From Aphidius gifuensis (taxonomy: Eukaryota; Arthropoda; Insecta; Hymenoptera; Braconidae), in contig NC_057790.1 in assembly GCF_014905175.1 (NCBI RefSeq), positions 1,736,001-1,800,000 of the forward strand: 64,000 nt of DNA. The letters run 5' to 3'. Every line of letters starts with the position of its first letter. The first letter of the stretch is position 1. Both the position numbers and the translations under genes were made by a program. The notes under the pieces are model-generated. The model made no database searches. It saw only the letters and a list, made by a program, of their open reading frames with translations, and was not told the DNA's origin. This document shows, piece after piece, positions 25,227 to 39,112 of this stretch.

Positions 25227-27035
25227 CAACTTATATTTATTTTAAAAACTATTCAGCTATTAATTTAGTTTCTTTTTTAATGAGAAAATAAAATGATCAC
25301 AATTGGAATATAATAAAACAAATGACAGTGAATATTGTAGATAATTAAAAATAATTCAAATTCAAATATAATTATGATGAAATATTATTTCCAGGTGAAT
25401 AAGCAAAGATAACTTGACAGTATAAAATTTTCAATGATAAGAAATGAAATATTTATGATCAAATCAAGAACAAAATTGTGATTTTCCATTTACAATATGC
25501 ATGTGTATGAAATAATTTCATCATAAATTTTCGTGTCGTAAATGTCTCATCTCTCATGTGGATTTATATATCATTCAAAAAAATTAAATTAGAAACTTAA
25601 ATAATTTATAAAACGTTATGATAACAACGTTACATTATAAAAAAAAAAAAGAGTTGATGTCATAAGGAAAAATTAATATTGATCTTTAATTATTTCAAGT
25701 AAATGAATGTCTAGTATTAAAATTTATTTTTAAATATAATGATAATAAATTTATAACGTGAATCCAAGTATGTATTCAAGTTTCATCAAAAATACTTGAC
25801 AAGCACGTCAATTAAATTTCATAAAAAGAAAAAAAATATATGAAAATTGTATTAAAGTTAAAAAACAGAAAGAAAAAAAAGTTAATATTAAATTACTGTT
25901 AATCGTAATTGTACGAGTATTAAGCCAGGTCATAACAATTACATAGTTAAAAACTTTTAATATAGATTCTCATAAAGATAAATATATAGGACAACTTTGA
26001 AATATTATACTCACACATATATTAATTTTCCAAAATAACAATAATTGTTTCAAAGTAACTTGAGATTTTGAAAGGAATACTATGTTTTTATACCATTAGT
26101 AAAAATCTTTAAATAATACATGAAATTTTATATTACATATGTTAATTTTATTCACATATATTTTTCATGTAAAATAAAAATATCAAAGTGTATAAATTTT
26201 CACAGAAAAAAACATACAAATAGTTAAAAAAAAAAAAAAAAAAAATCATATTAATTAAATTTTAATAACAAGCTTTTTTTTTTTAATATTGAAATAAATT
26301 ATAATTACTATATAACTTAATTAAAATAAAAAAAAAAAAAAAAAATACAATTATTATTAAATACATAGTAATAGTATTTATAAAAAAAAAATTATTAAAA
26401 ATTTATCCAATCATTCAAGAGCAGTGTGTTGTGGCTTGATGAAAAATAAAAAAAAAATAAATTTCAAGTAAATTTATATATACATCTATATTCCCTGATG
26501 AAGTTATGTTTAAGGGATGAAATTTATTTCGTGTATTATCGTTAAAATTCGTGGGTATTCGTGAGCCAATTGTAATTGTAACATTGAGGGGTGTTTTCAC
26601 AGTATTTGAATTGCGCAGACGCCCCAACAAAACAAGACAAGATTGACGGATCTGTACCAACGTTTTACTGTGTTGATGTATTTTGTGTGTGATCTCTCCA
26701 CCCTAGTAATTGCTATTATTTTTTACAATTAAAAATCATATTTAATTATAACGAGCTTCAATAAAGTGTCTAATAAAAATTACTATTATTTATATTTTTT
26801 TTATAATTCAATAAACAAGTGTAAAATAATTTCTAATAATTAATGTTTTTTCTTTTTTAGTTTTAATATATGTATATAAAAATAAGATTTTTTCTTTGTT
26901 GATTATTGAGTTAAAAAAAAAAAAGGGGAAAAATAAAAATAATAATTTTTTTTTTTTTTTGTATGTTGTGTGTGTTTTAAATAACATGGGTAAATGTGAT
27001 GTGACCAGTAGATACGTGAACTAGTGCAAAGGTCG

Positions 27036-27052
27036 TGACGTTATTGACGTCA
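27036..27052 (+). promoter_or_regulatory. Paired CRE-like sites (TGACGTTA and TGACGTCA)
   Basis: A TGACGTTA at 27036-27043 is followed immediately by the perfect cAMP-response palindrome TGACGTCA at 27045-27052. This is a plausible CREB/ATF binding region about 1.6 kb upstream of the inactive rhomboid start codon. Binding is inferred from the motif only. Confidence 0.4.
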
Positions 27053-28603
27053 GGTGGAATTTTATTTTCACAACTTAACAATTGTTATGAGTGTTTAGAC
27101 AGACAAATATGAACAATAGATGTCCTACTAAATATATATTTTTTTTATTAACATTGTTGCTATAATATTGTATGATATTTATAATTATTTTTTTTTATTA
27201 TTATTATCGAAAATATATATGTGTTGCTAGGGTCATTTGCTCAACATTATTCTATTTTTTTTTTTATGCATGGAACAGACAGAAGGGGATGCTTCCCCAT
27301 ATCACAGCTTTATCAATTTTTTTTTTTTTTCACTCGCTAATTTTTCTTCTATTTTTTCATCTATATATCTATTATCGTTTTCTTATCATTGTTATTATAT
27401 TAGTTTACTTTTTTCTATGTTAAAAAAAACTTATAGAAATATTAATTTATTATTATTTTTTTAATCTTGATTATTTCAATTTTAAAAGTGTCATGAAATA
27501 ATAATATTTTGTTATTATTTTAAATTAATGCGACATAGAAACACTGTGTGCGAGTTGGTAGAAATTTACAGTGGAGTAGATGTATATACTGAGCGACATA
27601 GAAAAAATAAAAAAATAAAAAAATAGAGTATATTTGGTCACCATTTTGGTTGTGCCAAGGAGGTTATTCATCAAGCTTTTTTTTTCTATTTGATTTTTTT
27701 TTTCTATAAAGTAATTAACCAATTGAATAATTTTATATTTGTTTTGGTTAATTAAAATTTTTCAATGTTTACATTAATTACTTTTCGTGGAGTATCAATT
27801 GACAACTCAAGTGTATATTTGTTTCAATTTAGAAATTTAAATATTTAAATTATTATAACTAATAATATTTTATTTATTTATTTTATAAAAATATATAGTT
27901 TTGTTTTTTATTTCACGAGGTTTTTTAATATTCATAATTCTAGGTATAACTTTGGGGTGAACTTTAGTGAAAAATAAATAATAATAATGGATTTTTCGTA
28001 AAAAAAAAAAAAAACAATAAAAGTGATTTATAAATAAATAATAAACAAGTGCTTATGTTTAGTGAAATATTGGATATCAGTGCAATGTTTTGTTACACAT
28101 AAAAACAATTGTATTTAAATAATTTTAAAAAACATTAAAATGATTCGCTGTTGATTTTATTAATTGTGAGTATTTTTATTTTTCAATTAAATATATATTA
28201 TTTTAAAAGATTTATTTAATCGATTTTTTTTTTTTAATTTTTAACTATCAAAGTTCTATAGTTAGTTTTAGTTGTAAAATTTAGTCTATATGGTTTCCGG
28301 ATAGTTAACCTTTGGGTATTTCAGCTTTCCGAGCTTTCAAGAGATAAAAAAATAAAATAAAAAATAAAATACAGAGTTAACATAGTAAAGAGAGGTAAAA
28401 TCCCCATACGACAATAATCCGGAAGCCAGTGAATTTTTACATTTATGAATAATTAATTAGTCGATTAAAGGATTTTCATTATTATTTTTATATATTCTAA
28501 ACTAAATTTAACTTTTTCTAAAGAATAAAAAATTTTATTTATTTTTAAAGTAATTATTTAAATGTATTTTAATATATGTATTAAATAATCTAAATAATTT
28601 CAG

Positions 28604-28612
28604 ATGTCCTGA
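28604..28612 (+). promoter_or_regulatory. Minimal upstream ORF before the inactive rhomboid start
   Basis: ATG TCC TGA lies 22 bases upstream of the main ATG, immediately after the exon acceptor. If included in the leader, it would make scanning ribosomes terminate and reinitiate. The main frame is also open back to the acceptor (CPDIGPRAIR), so an upstream start on another exon is possible. Confidence 0.4.
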
Positions 28613-28634
28613 CATCGGGCCACGGGCCATCAGG

Positions 28635-31600
28635 ATGCCGGTAGACGATGATTATGGCCAACGAGAACGTCTCTTATTACACCAGCACCCTACAAAAAAA
28701 TTTGAAACATCAACGACGTTGTCAACATCCGGAAGTATTATCACAGCAAATACCGGAATACAAATTAAAACAAATAATCCAAGTATGGTCACAAATTGTA
28801 CAAACACTAGAAATTCTCCGGATTCTTATCAATGCAAATTACAACAACAACAACAACAACAATCAGAAAGTAATGCAGCATCAGCAAATATTAATAATAT
28901 TAGTAATGATAATAATTCAACAAATCAAACATGTGATTATGTTAATAGATATAAAATTAATAAATACGATAAACAAGAAGATAAACAACAATATAGTGAT
29001 CAATCAAGATCAATACCATCGTATTGTGAACGGTTAGAAATGGCACATAATCATCCAACATCATTTACAAATGATAATTTAGGTATTTCACAATTTTCAA
29101 AACAACAACAACAACAAAATACAGCCATGGGATATACAATACCAACAACAGATCAAAGATTATCATTTTCTTCAAATGATAATTATCAATCAAAGACAAA
29201 AATAACAAATGAATATGCAAATTCTGATATATTAACATTATCAGCATCAATTAAGCCATTTTCATCTGAAAATTTTCCATCACCACCATCACCAGCACCA
29301 ACAAATGATCATTTTGTACCACCACCACCATTATCACCAACACCAAGTGATAAACAAAATATTAAAAATCGTAATTTATGTAGATATCCATCAGATGATT
29401 GTGTAATACCACCTGGTTCACCTGGATTAAATCGTGAACGTTATATTAACAATGATTCATCAACAATTAAAAATCGTTTTTCATCAGCTGAAAGATTATT
29501 AGGTAATAATAATACACAAAATATAATACATGACAATCGTGATCATCATCAACAACAACAACAACATCGTTATTGTTCATCAAATGAACGGTTACTTGAT
29601 ACTGGATCACCATTAATTATGACATCACATCAACGTGATAATATTACAAAAGATAATGATAGATATACAGTATCAACAGAACGTCTTATATCATCATCAC
29701 CAATACATCCAGCATCATTTACAAATAAAACAACAACAACAGCAACAGCAACAACAGATAGATATACAAATAATTCACCAACACATGAACGTTATCAAAG
29801 ACAAGAGCTATCAAATTATCAAGATCGTTATTCATTGATAACAAGTAGTGATAAATATTTATCAAATTCAATGAATAATGACGATACAAATATGCATTAT
29901 TCGTCAACTGAAAGAATACTTGGTGGAGCAACAACAGCAGCAGCAGTAACAACATCAGCAACATCATCAACAACAACAACAGCAACATCATCACGTCGTT
30001 ATTCATCAACAGATCGTGATAATGACAATCAAAAAATAAATGAAAGAATTGAAAGATGTAAAACATCAAGTCCAATTGTTAGTGATTTTTTATGTAGATT
30101 TTCGGGTATTCAAGATACATTAAATCAATCAAGACATACTAGTGAACAATTTAATGATATATCACATCATCGTTATACACAATCATCAAGAACAAATGAT
30201 AGATATAATGATCATTCATATTTTACAAATTCACCACCAGCAACATCATCATCAGCTATAACAACATCATCATCATCAACAGCAACAACAGCAGCAACAA
30301 CTACATCAACAGAAACATCAACAATTTCAACACATGATAATCATCGTTTAACATCTGATATATCAAAATATTCAGATGTATCATCAACTGAAAGACTATA
30401 TATATCATCATCACCATCATCATTAGAACACAGTCGTTATCATAATAATAATAACAATACATCATCAAGTCCTGTATCAACAACAAATGATAGATATCAT
30501 AAACAATCACCAATTCATGATAATAATCATCATAATTATCAATCACAAAGTTTAATAAAAAATGATAAATTTATACAAGCAACAAAATCAAATTATGAAC
30601 GTTATCAATTGACAAATCAAGAACGTAATTATGGTTTTGAACGTTATGGAAATGTAAATAATAGATATCAATGTAATGAACATGAACAACAGCAACAACA
30701 ACAACAACAACGTGTTTATGGTACATCTGAACGTTATTCACCAGGTCGTAATATGACTGATAAATATTTATCATTACCAAAACCAAAAGATACATTTCAG
30801 CAAGGTAGATTAACATCATCATCATCAACAATGTTATCATCACCAATAAATAATGATACAAGAAGTTATAATAATATAACATCATTAATATCAACAAGTA
30901 ATACATATGTACCACCAAATGCACATACACCTGTCGAACGTTATGTACCACAACCATCACCAGATGTTTATTATTCAGATAGATATAATGATCGTTATTT
31001 ACCACCAGTTGCTCATACACCAACTGATCGTTATGTGCCTTCAACAACTGGTGATTCAAATGATCCATATATTAGACGTGATCTTGGTTTTCATCATCAT
31101 TATAGACTACCACCACCACCAACATATGCATTTCATCAATCACATTATCGTGCATTTCGTGGTTATCCATATACATCACCTGGTAGAATTGGTGGTAGTC
31201 CTGGTTCAAGTAGTTCAAGTAGTTCAACATCAGCACAACGTGAATTTTCAACATCACCATTATTAAGAACAAAAGTTAGAACAACTGGTATTGATTATTG
31301 TACATCAACAAATTTAGGACGTAATAATAATCATTCATGCTGTACTGAATTAACAAATGGACAAAGATGTTGTTGTTCTGTTAGAAGATCATTACCACCT
31401 GGTGCATTACCATCAATTCCTTCAAATCAATCAGCACCATCATCATGGTGAGTTATTATTTTAATTATAATATTTATATTTTTTAATATTATTTAAGCTA
31501 AATTAACTCATTCATTTATTTCTATGACTGTAGAAACTTGTTTATTATTGCAATGCAATTTTTAATTATTTATTTATTTTATTTATTTTTTTTCCTGAAA

Positions 31601-34600
31601 ATGAGTCATGCCTGTACTGTGGCATTTCTCTCGTGCGAATAAAATTTTCATGCCAATGTCTGTAACGGTATAACTTTGAGAGATAAAAACATTCTAAATT
31701 GCAATGACATTGTATTTTTTGCATTGTCATCTGATCAGTTGTCATTTTAAAAAATTACCTTTAATGATGATTAATTTAATTAAATAAAAATACAAGGTGT
31801 ATTTATTAATAAAATAATAATAATTAAAGATAGTTTAATTAACAAATTAAATTATACTCAATACAATACAAGTGAATAATAATGAGCCAACAAAAGTGAG
31901 TGATTATTATTTTTTCTAAGTACCAAATTAATTATAAAATTGATACATTAATAATTTCATAATAATAAAAAAATCCATATGACAATTAACAATTAATAAT
32001 TAATAATTTTGAATTTTTAATTAAATAATAAATACCTTATCATTTATTAAATCCATTACAATCAAATTTTCTTTGTTAAATTTTCCTAGTTGCCTGTGTT
32101 GTGGTATTAATTTATTATTTAATAACAGATACTAATGATAAAATAATAATTGACATTAGGGAGTTAATAAACAGAGATTAATGAAAGGTTAGGTTTATAC
32201 AGGTTTATAGAAAAATAATAATAGAAAAAAGAGATAGAAATAATCATCTCGAAATGCAACAGAAGATAAACATAAATATTTGTGTAAAATGTAAACATGC
32301 AATACGTAAACAATATTATATAAATAATAATAATATTTTAAATTTTATCTTTTACCTATTTTGACCTACTTTTTTTTTTTTTTTTTAAATTGTATCAACA
32401 TGTATGAAATTAATCATTCATGGTTTCATTTCAATATAAAATGTACAATTTATTAAAAAAAAAAAAATCAATTTTTCAAATCAATTAGTAATAAAATTTA
32501 ATTGAAAAGTTATTAAAATCAAATATTGTAGTAGAATTGTTTTTTTTTTTTTTATGTACCTATTTAATTTAGAATTTATTATTATTTCATTAAATATTTG
32601 AATAAAAATTTCCAATGGTCATATTTATTTAAAAATTCAAGAATTTTAATTAAAATTTTATTATAATGTATAGTTTGAAAACAAAAAAAAATCAATAATA
32701 ATTAGTTATTGATTAATTTTTTAAATTTTTAATTAAAGGCAACAATCACCTAGCTCAACAACAACTGGTACATCAACAATATCAACAGGTACTGATGGTG
32801 AATGTAGTCATCAAAGTCTAAATATGTATACAGTTGGTAATAGAAGTGGTAATGTTGCACCAGATAAATCAACACTAACTGTACCAGCAATATCACCATC
32901 AGCACCATCAATAAGTGGTTCAACAATGGATTTAAATACATCTGGAACATCAATAACAAGAAGTATGTCAGCACCAGCTGGAGCAAGACCCATTCCAATT
33001 AAATTACCAACAAATTCATCAAATATTAATAACAGTGCAACAAATGTTGGACAAAGACCAAATTTAGAAAGAAATTTCAGTCGTACTGAAGCTATTAAAA
33101 AGTGAGTTTATACTTGTAATAATAAATAATAATAAAAATTAATTAATTTATATTTTATTTAATTTTTTAGTTATATAAAAAAAGAAACTGCAACATTTTT
33201 TGGTGTTAATGAAGAAACAGAAAATATTGAAAAACAAAGATGGCTTGATCGTCGTCGTCGTATGGCATCAAGAAAATATGGTACATTATTAAATGAACAT
33301 AAAACAACAGATCCAGATATAACAAAAGATGTACCAGATTCAACTGATATACCAGATGATGTGACATTGAGAAGATTACAACAACCAACTGATAAAAAAG
33401 AATCAGTTGTTAGAATGACATTATCTGGTATTAATTATGTTGTTGATACAATAACACGTAATCGTTTACCAGAAGAACAAAATAATCAAAATAAATCTCG
33501 TAGTTTTCCACCAAGAGTTAGAGTTGATACAATAACTACTAAAAATAATACAACTTGTAATGAAAATATTAATAATACTGATGAACAAACAGCTGATGAT
33601 GATGATGGTGATAATAATGAAGAAGAATTATTTTTTCGTAAACAACAACCTTGTCCATCATCACCAACTTTATTTTCATCAAATAATACTGATCATCATA
33701 TGTCTATTAATGAAAGAACAGTTGCTGATGGTAAAATTGATGATGCAAAATCATCAAATTTAGAACATACTGGTACAAATGATTGTCATACAAGTGATCA
33801 TACTGATGCCAGTGATGTACACATAAGGTAAATTAATTTTAAATCATTAAATATATCTTTATATTAATTATAATTATTTAAATTTTGTTATCAACAATAG
33901 TTTTGCCAAACACAAAGATGATAGACCAACAACATTAGGAACACAAGCACCTCGTAGAGTACGACATTTAGCAAGGGACCATTATACATCCAAGTAATTT
34001 AAATATTAATATAATTATATTTTTATAATGCTATATAAATTTTATATTTAAATATTATTATTATAAATTAATTTAGTAGAGCAACAACAAATTGGCAAAG
34101 AGCACGACATGAATCTGAGACTGATATTGAAACATCAGTAATACCAGTACGACAACAATCTGATGGTGTTACAATGAGACGCGAAATAACTGGTGGTACA
34201 CGTATTGCATCAAATACAATTGATAGAATATTTGATAATAGTAATAGACGACAATATGGAATGGGCATTGTTGGACGTTATTTTGGAAGATCATTTCGTA
34301 AAAGTGTTGCACAAAAGCCAAATATTAAAAAACAACTTGATCATATTGAGGATCACAGACCATATTTTACATATTGGATAACAACAGTTCAAGTACTTGT
34401 TTTAATTATTTCTATTGTGTGCTATGGATTTGGTCCAATTGGAATAGATCTTAATCATCGTTCTGGTTTAGTAAGTTATAATGCAATTAATTAATTTATT
34501 TTATTTATTTCATCAATGTATATATAATGAATATTTATTTAGGTACTTGTAACGAGTCTATCACTTCAACAAGTTGATTATCAAGAACCAGCAAATTTTT

Positions 34601-36412
34601 GGATTGGTCCACGAGCAGCTGATTTAATTCATTTAGGTGCAAAATTTGGACCATGTATGAGACGTGATACAAAAATACTCAAAGAAATTGATGTTTGGAG
34701 AGAAAGAGAACGTGATACTGCTTGTTGTATTAGAAATGATGATTCTGGCTGTGTACAATCTAGTAAAGCTGATTGTTCAGTAAGTTTTTTTGATAATATA
34801 TTTTAGTTTTTTATATAATTTTTAATTGCTGAGATAAGCTTTTTATAATAATAATAATTTGTATAATGCAAACCAACTGATTCGGGGAATGAGATCAACT
34901 GTTGCGGTAATAAATTAATATTAGATATTAATAAATAGTTTGATTATAAATAAATGATGAATACAAAATTTAAATGATAATATTATAATAAATTAATAAT
35001 ATATTTACAGAATACAATATCAACATGGAAAAAATGGGGTCCTGGTGATAATGGTCCTGGTGGTAGAATAAGTGGATCAGTATGTGGTCTTGATCCAAAA
35101 TTTTGTGATGCACCAGCAAGTGTTGCACCATATGAATGGCCAGATGATATAACAAAATGGCCAATATGTCGTAAAATAAATCCATTTAGTGAAAGATTTA
35201 GAAGTAATTTTGAGCAACAAGGTGGTAATGATGATTATCCAGTTGGTCGTTATAAAGATAAAATGGCTGAGCATATGGTTTGTGAAGTTATTGGACATCC
35301 TTGTTGCATTGGAATACATGGAATGTGTAGAATAACAACAAAAGAATATTGTGATTTTGTACATGGTTATTTTCATGAAGAAGCATCATTATGTTCACAA
35401 GTTGAATGTCTACATGATGTTTGTGGTATGATGCCATTTTTTCATCCTGAATGGCCTGATCAATTTTACAGATTATTTACAACAATATTTCTTCATGCTG
35501 GGTAAGCTTATTAAACTAATAATTATTATAAAAAAAAATTCTACAGTTTTATTAGTAAATTTTAAGATTATAAATAAAAAAAAAAAACATATTCAATCAA
35601 GTGGATAATGTAGGTCAACAATTTTCTTTTATGCAACGAAAAAATTTAGATCAGCCAGTGTTAACCCATATTTTAATTTTTTTTCTTTTTTTATTTATTA
35701 ACAATACAAGTCTAATTTATATATTTTTTTTCATGTCTCATTCTAATTTAGAATTCTTCATTTAATAATCACATTATTGGTTCAATATTACTTGATGAAA
35801 GATCTTGAAAAACTGACTGGTTCAATAAGAATTTCATTCATATATTTTACTGGAGCATTGGCTGGAAATTTAGCAAGTGCAATATTTATTCCATACAGAG
35901 CTGAGGTAATACAATTATAAATAATATTGTAAATATATTAATTAATAAAAAAAAAAAAAATATTGTTGATTTTTCAGGTTGGTCCAGCTGGTGCACATTT
36001 TGCATTATTTGCAACACTTGTAGTTGAAGTATTAAATTCATGGCCAATGTTAAAATATCCACATCGTGCTCTTTCAAAATTAATAATAATATTAATTTGT
36101 TTTATAATATTAGGTGTATTACCCTGGGTTGATAATTATGCTCATATATTTGGTTTTATATTTGGTTTTTTAGCGTCATATGCAATGATGCCATTTATAA
36201 CATTTGGTCCATATGATAGACGACGTAAAATATTATTAATATGGATATGTCTTGTACTAATATTTAGTTTATTTGGTATATTATTAGTGTTATTTTATAG
36301 TATGCCTGGTTATGAATGTGAAGTATGTAAACTTGTTAATTGCATACCATTTACACGTGACTTTTGTGCTTCCCAAAATATAAATTTTAAAAGAGAAGAA
36401 ACAACTGTATGA
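28635..36412 (+). CDS. rho-5: Inactive rhomboid (iRhom / rhomboid-5)
   Basis: iRhoms are ER/Golgi rhomboid pseudoproteases that control EGF-ligand and sheddase trafficking. Exons 28635-31447, 32739-33101, 33171-33827, 33901-33993, 34077-34470, 34543-34779, 35011-35501, 35752-35905 and 35978-36412 encode 1878 aa, longer than Drosophila rhomboid-5 (about 1430). The first 940 residues are low-complexity and disordered, with polyQ and many [DE]R[YL] motifs. RSMSAP fits a 14-3-3 mode-1 site. Then come the first membrane helix (RPYFTYWITTVQVLVLII), the Cys-rich iRhom homology domain (HPCCIGIHGMCRITTKEYCD) and the rhomboid core. The catalytic GxSG is GPAGAH here: Ser is replaced by Ala and preceded by the iRhom Pro. 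The second-site His remains (DNYAHIFGF). It is therefore predicted to be proteolytically dead, as in the family. Confidence 0.95.
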
Positions 36413-36480
36413 CATCCGGGGCCGCGGTTACCAATCGAGCGTGATGATGAACCGATCGGCCCTGAAGTTTACGCTCGTTT
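36413..36480 (+). other. GC-rich start of the inactive rhomboid 3' UTR with hairpin potential
   Basis: Directly after the stop, this stretch is far richer in GC than anything nearby. It contains CGAGCGT (36436-36442) and its complement ACGCTCG (36471-36477), which could close a 28-base loop. Its function is unknown. Confidence 0.35.
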
Positions 36481-39112
36481 CTATACAATATATAATAATG
36501 TTACAAATATAAATATTAAAAAAACAAATTGAATTGTAACGGAATATAAATTAACATTATATTCGAAATTACTTTTATCATTTAATCGAAACGTCAAATA
36601 TTTCCTTTTATTTTAAATTGAAAAAATGAAAAAAATAATAAATAAACTGCCCTTGCATAATTGAATAAAAGAAACTTTTTTTTTTCGGCATTTTATTAAA
36701 ACATTTGTACAGTTATAATATAATTAAAATTACTGGACATTCCGATAATATATTGTCCAAAACTGCCAATCTTAAAAATTCATTAGAAATAAAAAAAATC
36801 AATTAATTTATTAGATTTAGAAAATTAATTTTCATTTATATAATATTAATATATATAAACATGATAATTATGTACATATTTATGAAGGTCAAGAGCATTT
36901 AGAAAAAAATTTTTTTTTATTTTTCAATTAATAATTATTAATTTATTATCTATATATAATAATAATGAAAATAATTTTTGTTTTATTTAATTTTTTTAAT
37001 TCAGTATTTAAATTGTGATTTAAAAAATAATAATTTTTTTTTTTTTTTAATAAATTTGTCAATATTTATCAATTATCGATGTAAAATCATGTATGTATGA
37101 AAATATGCGTGTGTGTAAGATTAATTAAACTCTCCCAAAGTTGAATGTAAGAAGAAAAAATGTTATCATTTTTATTGTTTGAATTTTTAAAAAGTTTATA
37201 TGGTCATTTTTTTTTTATTTCTTTTATTGTTTATATTTGAGATCTTTGGAAAAAGTTGTCTAACTTATTCATCATGCACAAAAGGCTTAGTTAAGTAATT
37301 AAAAAAAAAAACAAGTAATTGATATTAAAAATGATAAATGAAAGACTGGATCTTATGTTGATGTTGGTTCTAGGATTGCATTAAAATGAAAGTGAAAAGA
37401 GGAATGAACTTTCGAACCTCATTTTTTATACGAAAAAAAATTTAAAAAAATTAAAAAAAAAAAAAAAGAAACCATGTAAAAACCAAAATATCATATTCGA
37501 AAAAAAAAAAAATATATAAGTACTATATCGATAAATATAAAATAAATAAATAAAAAATCATGAGTAATTAATTGTAAATAAATGATATTAAAAGACAAGT
37601 TGAATAGATTGCAGATAAATTAATATATTCGATTTAGTCAAATTTAAATCGTCTAAATTATCTTGTAACCGAGATGAGTGTGTATTTTAATAAAAAAAAA
37701 AAGAAAAAAAAACTAAAACATAACGAAAAGAAAGGTAAGAGAGATCAAATAATTATTTCGAAAAAAATAAAATAAATAAAATGTACACTTAAAATGTTGG
37801 TTTTGTTTAATTAATGAATTATTTAAAATGTACAATTACCTTCATATTACATGTAGATAATTACTATCGTAAAAATTGTAACGGGTATTATTCTAAAGAT
37901 AAAAAACCTACAGAAAAATTGTTTAATTACACATGACGTGTGAAGCGACACGTTTGTAGAGAAAAAAAAAAAAAAACAGAACCATGTATGCACCCTAATA
38001 TCAAAATGTGCCACAAAAAAAATTACTATTGTAAATCAATAATTGCTACAGCAATATATAACATTACCATCATGCATATAAGTATCACGAAAAAAATGAT
38101 AATTAAAAGAAAAAATTAAAAACCTACAATTCACTACTACTTCTATAATTGCATTCTACTCTCAATATGACTTCATATATAGAAGAGACGTCAAAAAAAA
38201 AAAAAAAAAAAGAAAAAAAAATTCCTCTATTATTTATAAGAAACAAAATTGTTAAATCTTTTTTTTTTTATTTCTTTTTTTGAATGTAAAAATGTATGAA
38301 ATATTTCGAACACAAATTAATGAATAAAAAAAGAAAAAAAGTGTCAAATTTTAGACAAGTTACTTGAGTATTTAATTGCATAATTTTTTTTTTTTTTAAT
38401 TTTATTATAAAAGTAATTCATTATTTAAAAAAAAATAAGTTATTATTATGATTTTTTTTCTTTTATATTTAATTAATATTTTTTATGAAAATTTATTTGA
38501 ATATTTCTTTTAAAATTGTTGAAAAATATCAAACATTTATTTTTAATCTTCATATTGTTTGTTTATTTATAATAGATAGTAGTGCAATATTATTTATAAA
38601 AAATTGTTTTTATTTTTTTATAATTACGCCGTTATATTGTTATCAAATATCACAAGGTTTTTTGAACAAAGGAGAACAAGTACTTATATGTCATTAGAAT
38701 TGGAAAAAAAAAATTTTTCAATTTTTGGATTCTAAAAAAGTTGAAATAGAATATTTCATTTTTTTTTTTTTTTTTTATACAATCATCAGTAAATAATTAC
38801 TTGGACTTATTATCATTGTTTATACAGTTTAAATTATTTACGAGTAATAATTTTTTTTTAATACGAATTGTCAGTACATAATAATTTCTTTGATAATTAC
38901 TTCCTTCATTATTAACCGGTTTTTATTATCACACTGTAATTATGTAACGAAAAATTGTTATTGAAATAGAACTGTTTTTTTTCCAAAATTTTATTCTTTC
39001 GAAATATTTGGTTGGAAAAGTTCACAACTAATTACAATATACACATATAATACATAGTTGATTTTTTTCTTTTTCTATTGAAAACAAAAATAGAAAAAAA
39101 AAAAAATTCATC
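36481..39112. other. 3' UTR, intergenic, and 5' flank of the tandem array
   Basis: AT-rich UTR-like DNA runs to about 38100. From about 38110 the sequence matches the spacers between the tandem genes: AACCTAC...AGAGACG (38120-38190), CCTCTATTATTTATAAG (from 38223), ATGAAAATTTATTTGAATA (from 38483) and a promoter-like block (38990-39112). The short open frame at 38485-38697 lies in this repeated spacer and is not conserved as protein. Confidence 0.6.

Larger units (their letters stand above)
25227..28634. other. Intergenic and 5' leader of the inactive rhomboid gene
   Basis: No protein gene is recognised. Less AT-rich patches at 26500-26710, 26990-27110 and 28240-28430 probably hold promoters, untranslated exons or enhancers of the downstream gene. 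A possible untranslated exon ends near 28166 (ATTGTGAGTATT) and the coding exon begins after TTTCAG at 28603. Confidence 0.4.

Noticed and set aside
26415..26660. Minus-strand frame of 81 codons in a less AT-rich patch
   Set aside because: No recognisable domain. The patch is better explained as promoter or untranslated exon DNA upstream of the inactive rhomboid gene.
29065..31272. Several long frames antisense to or out of frame with the iRhom first exon
   Set aside because: They are shadows of CAT/CAA/TCA-rich repeats; they consist of Leu/Tyr/Val or His/Ile runs and overlap a certain coding exon.
38485..38697. 70-codon frame upstream of array copy 1
   Set aside because: The DNA recurs before each copy, but the reading frame is not preserved in the repeats, so it is spacer.
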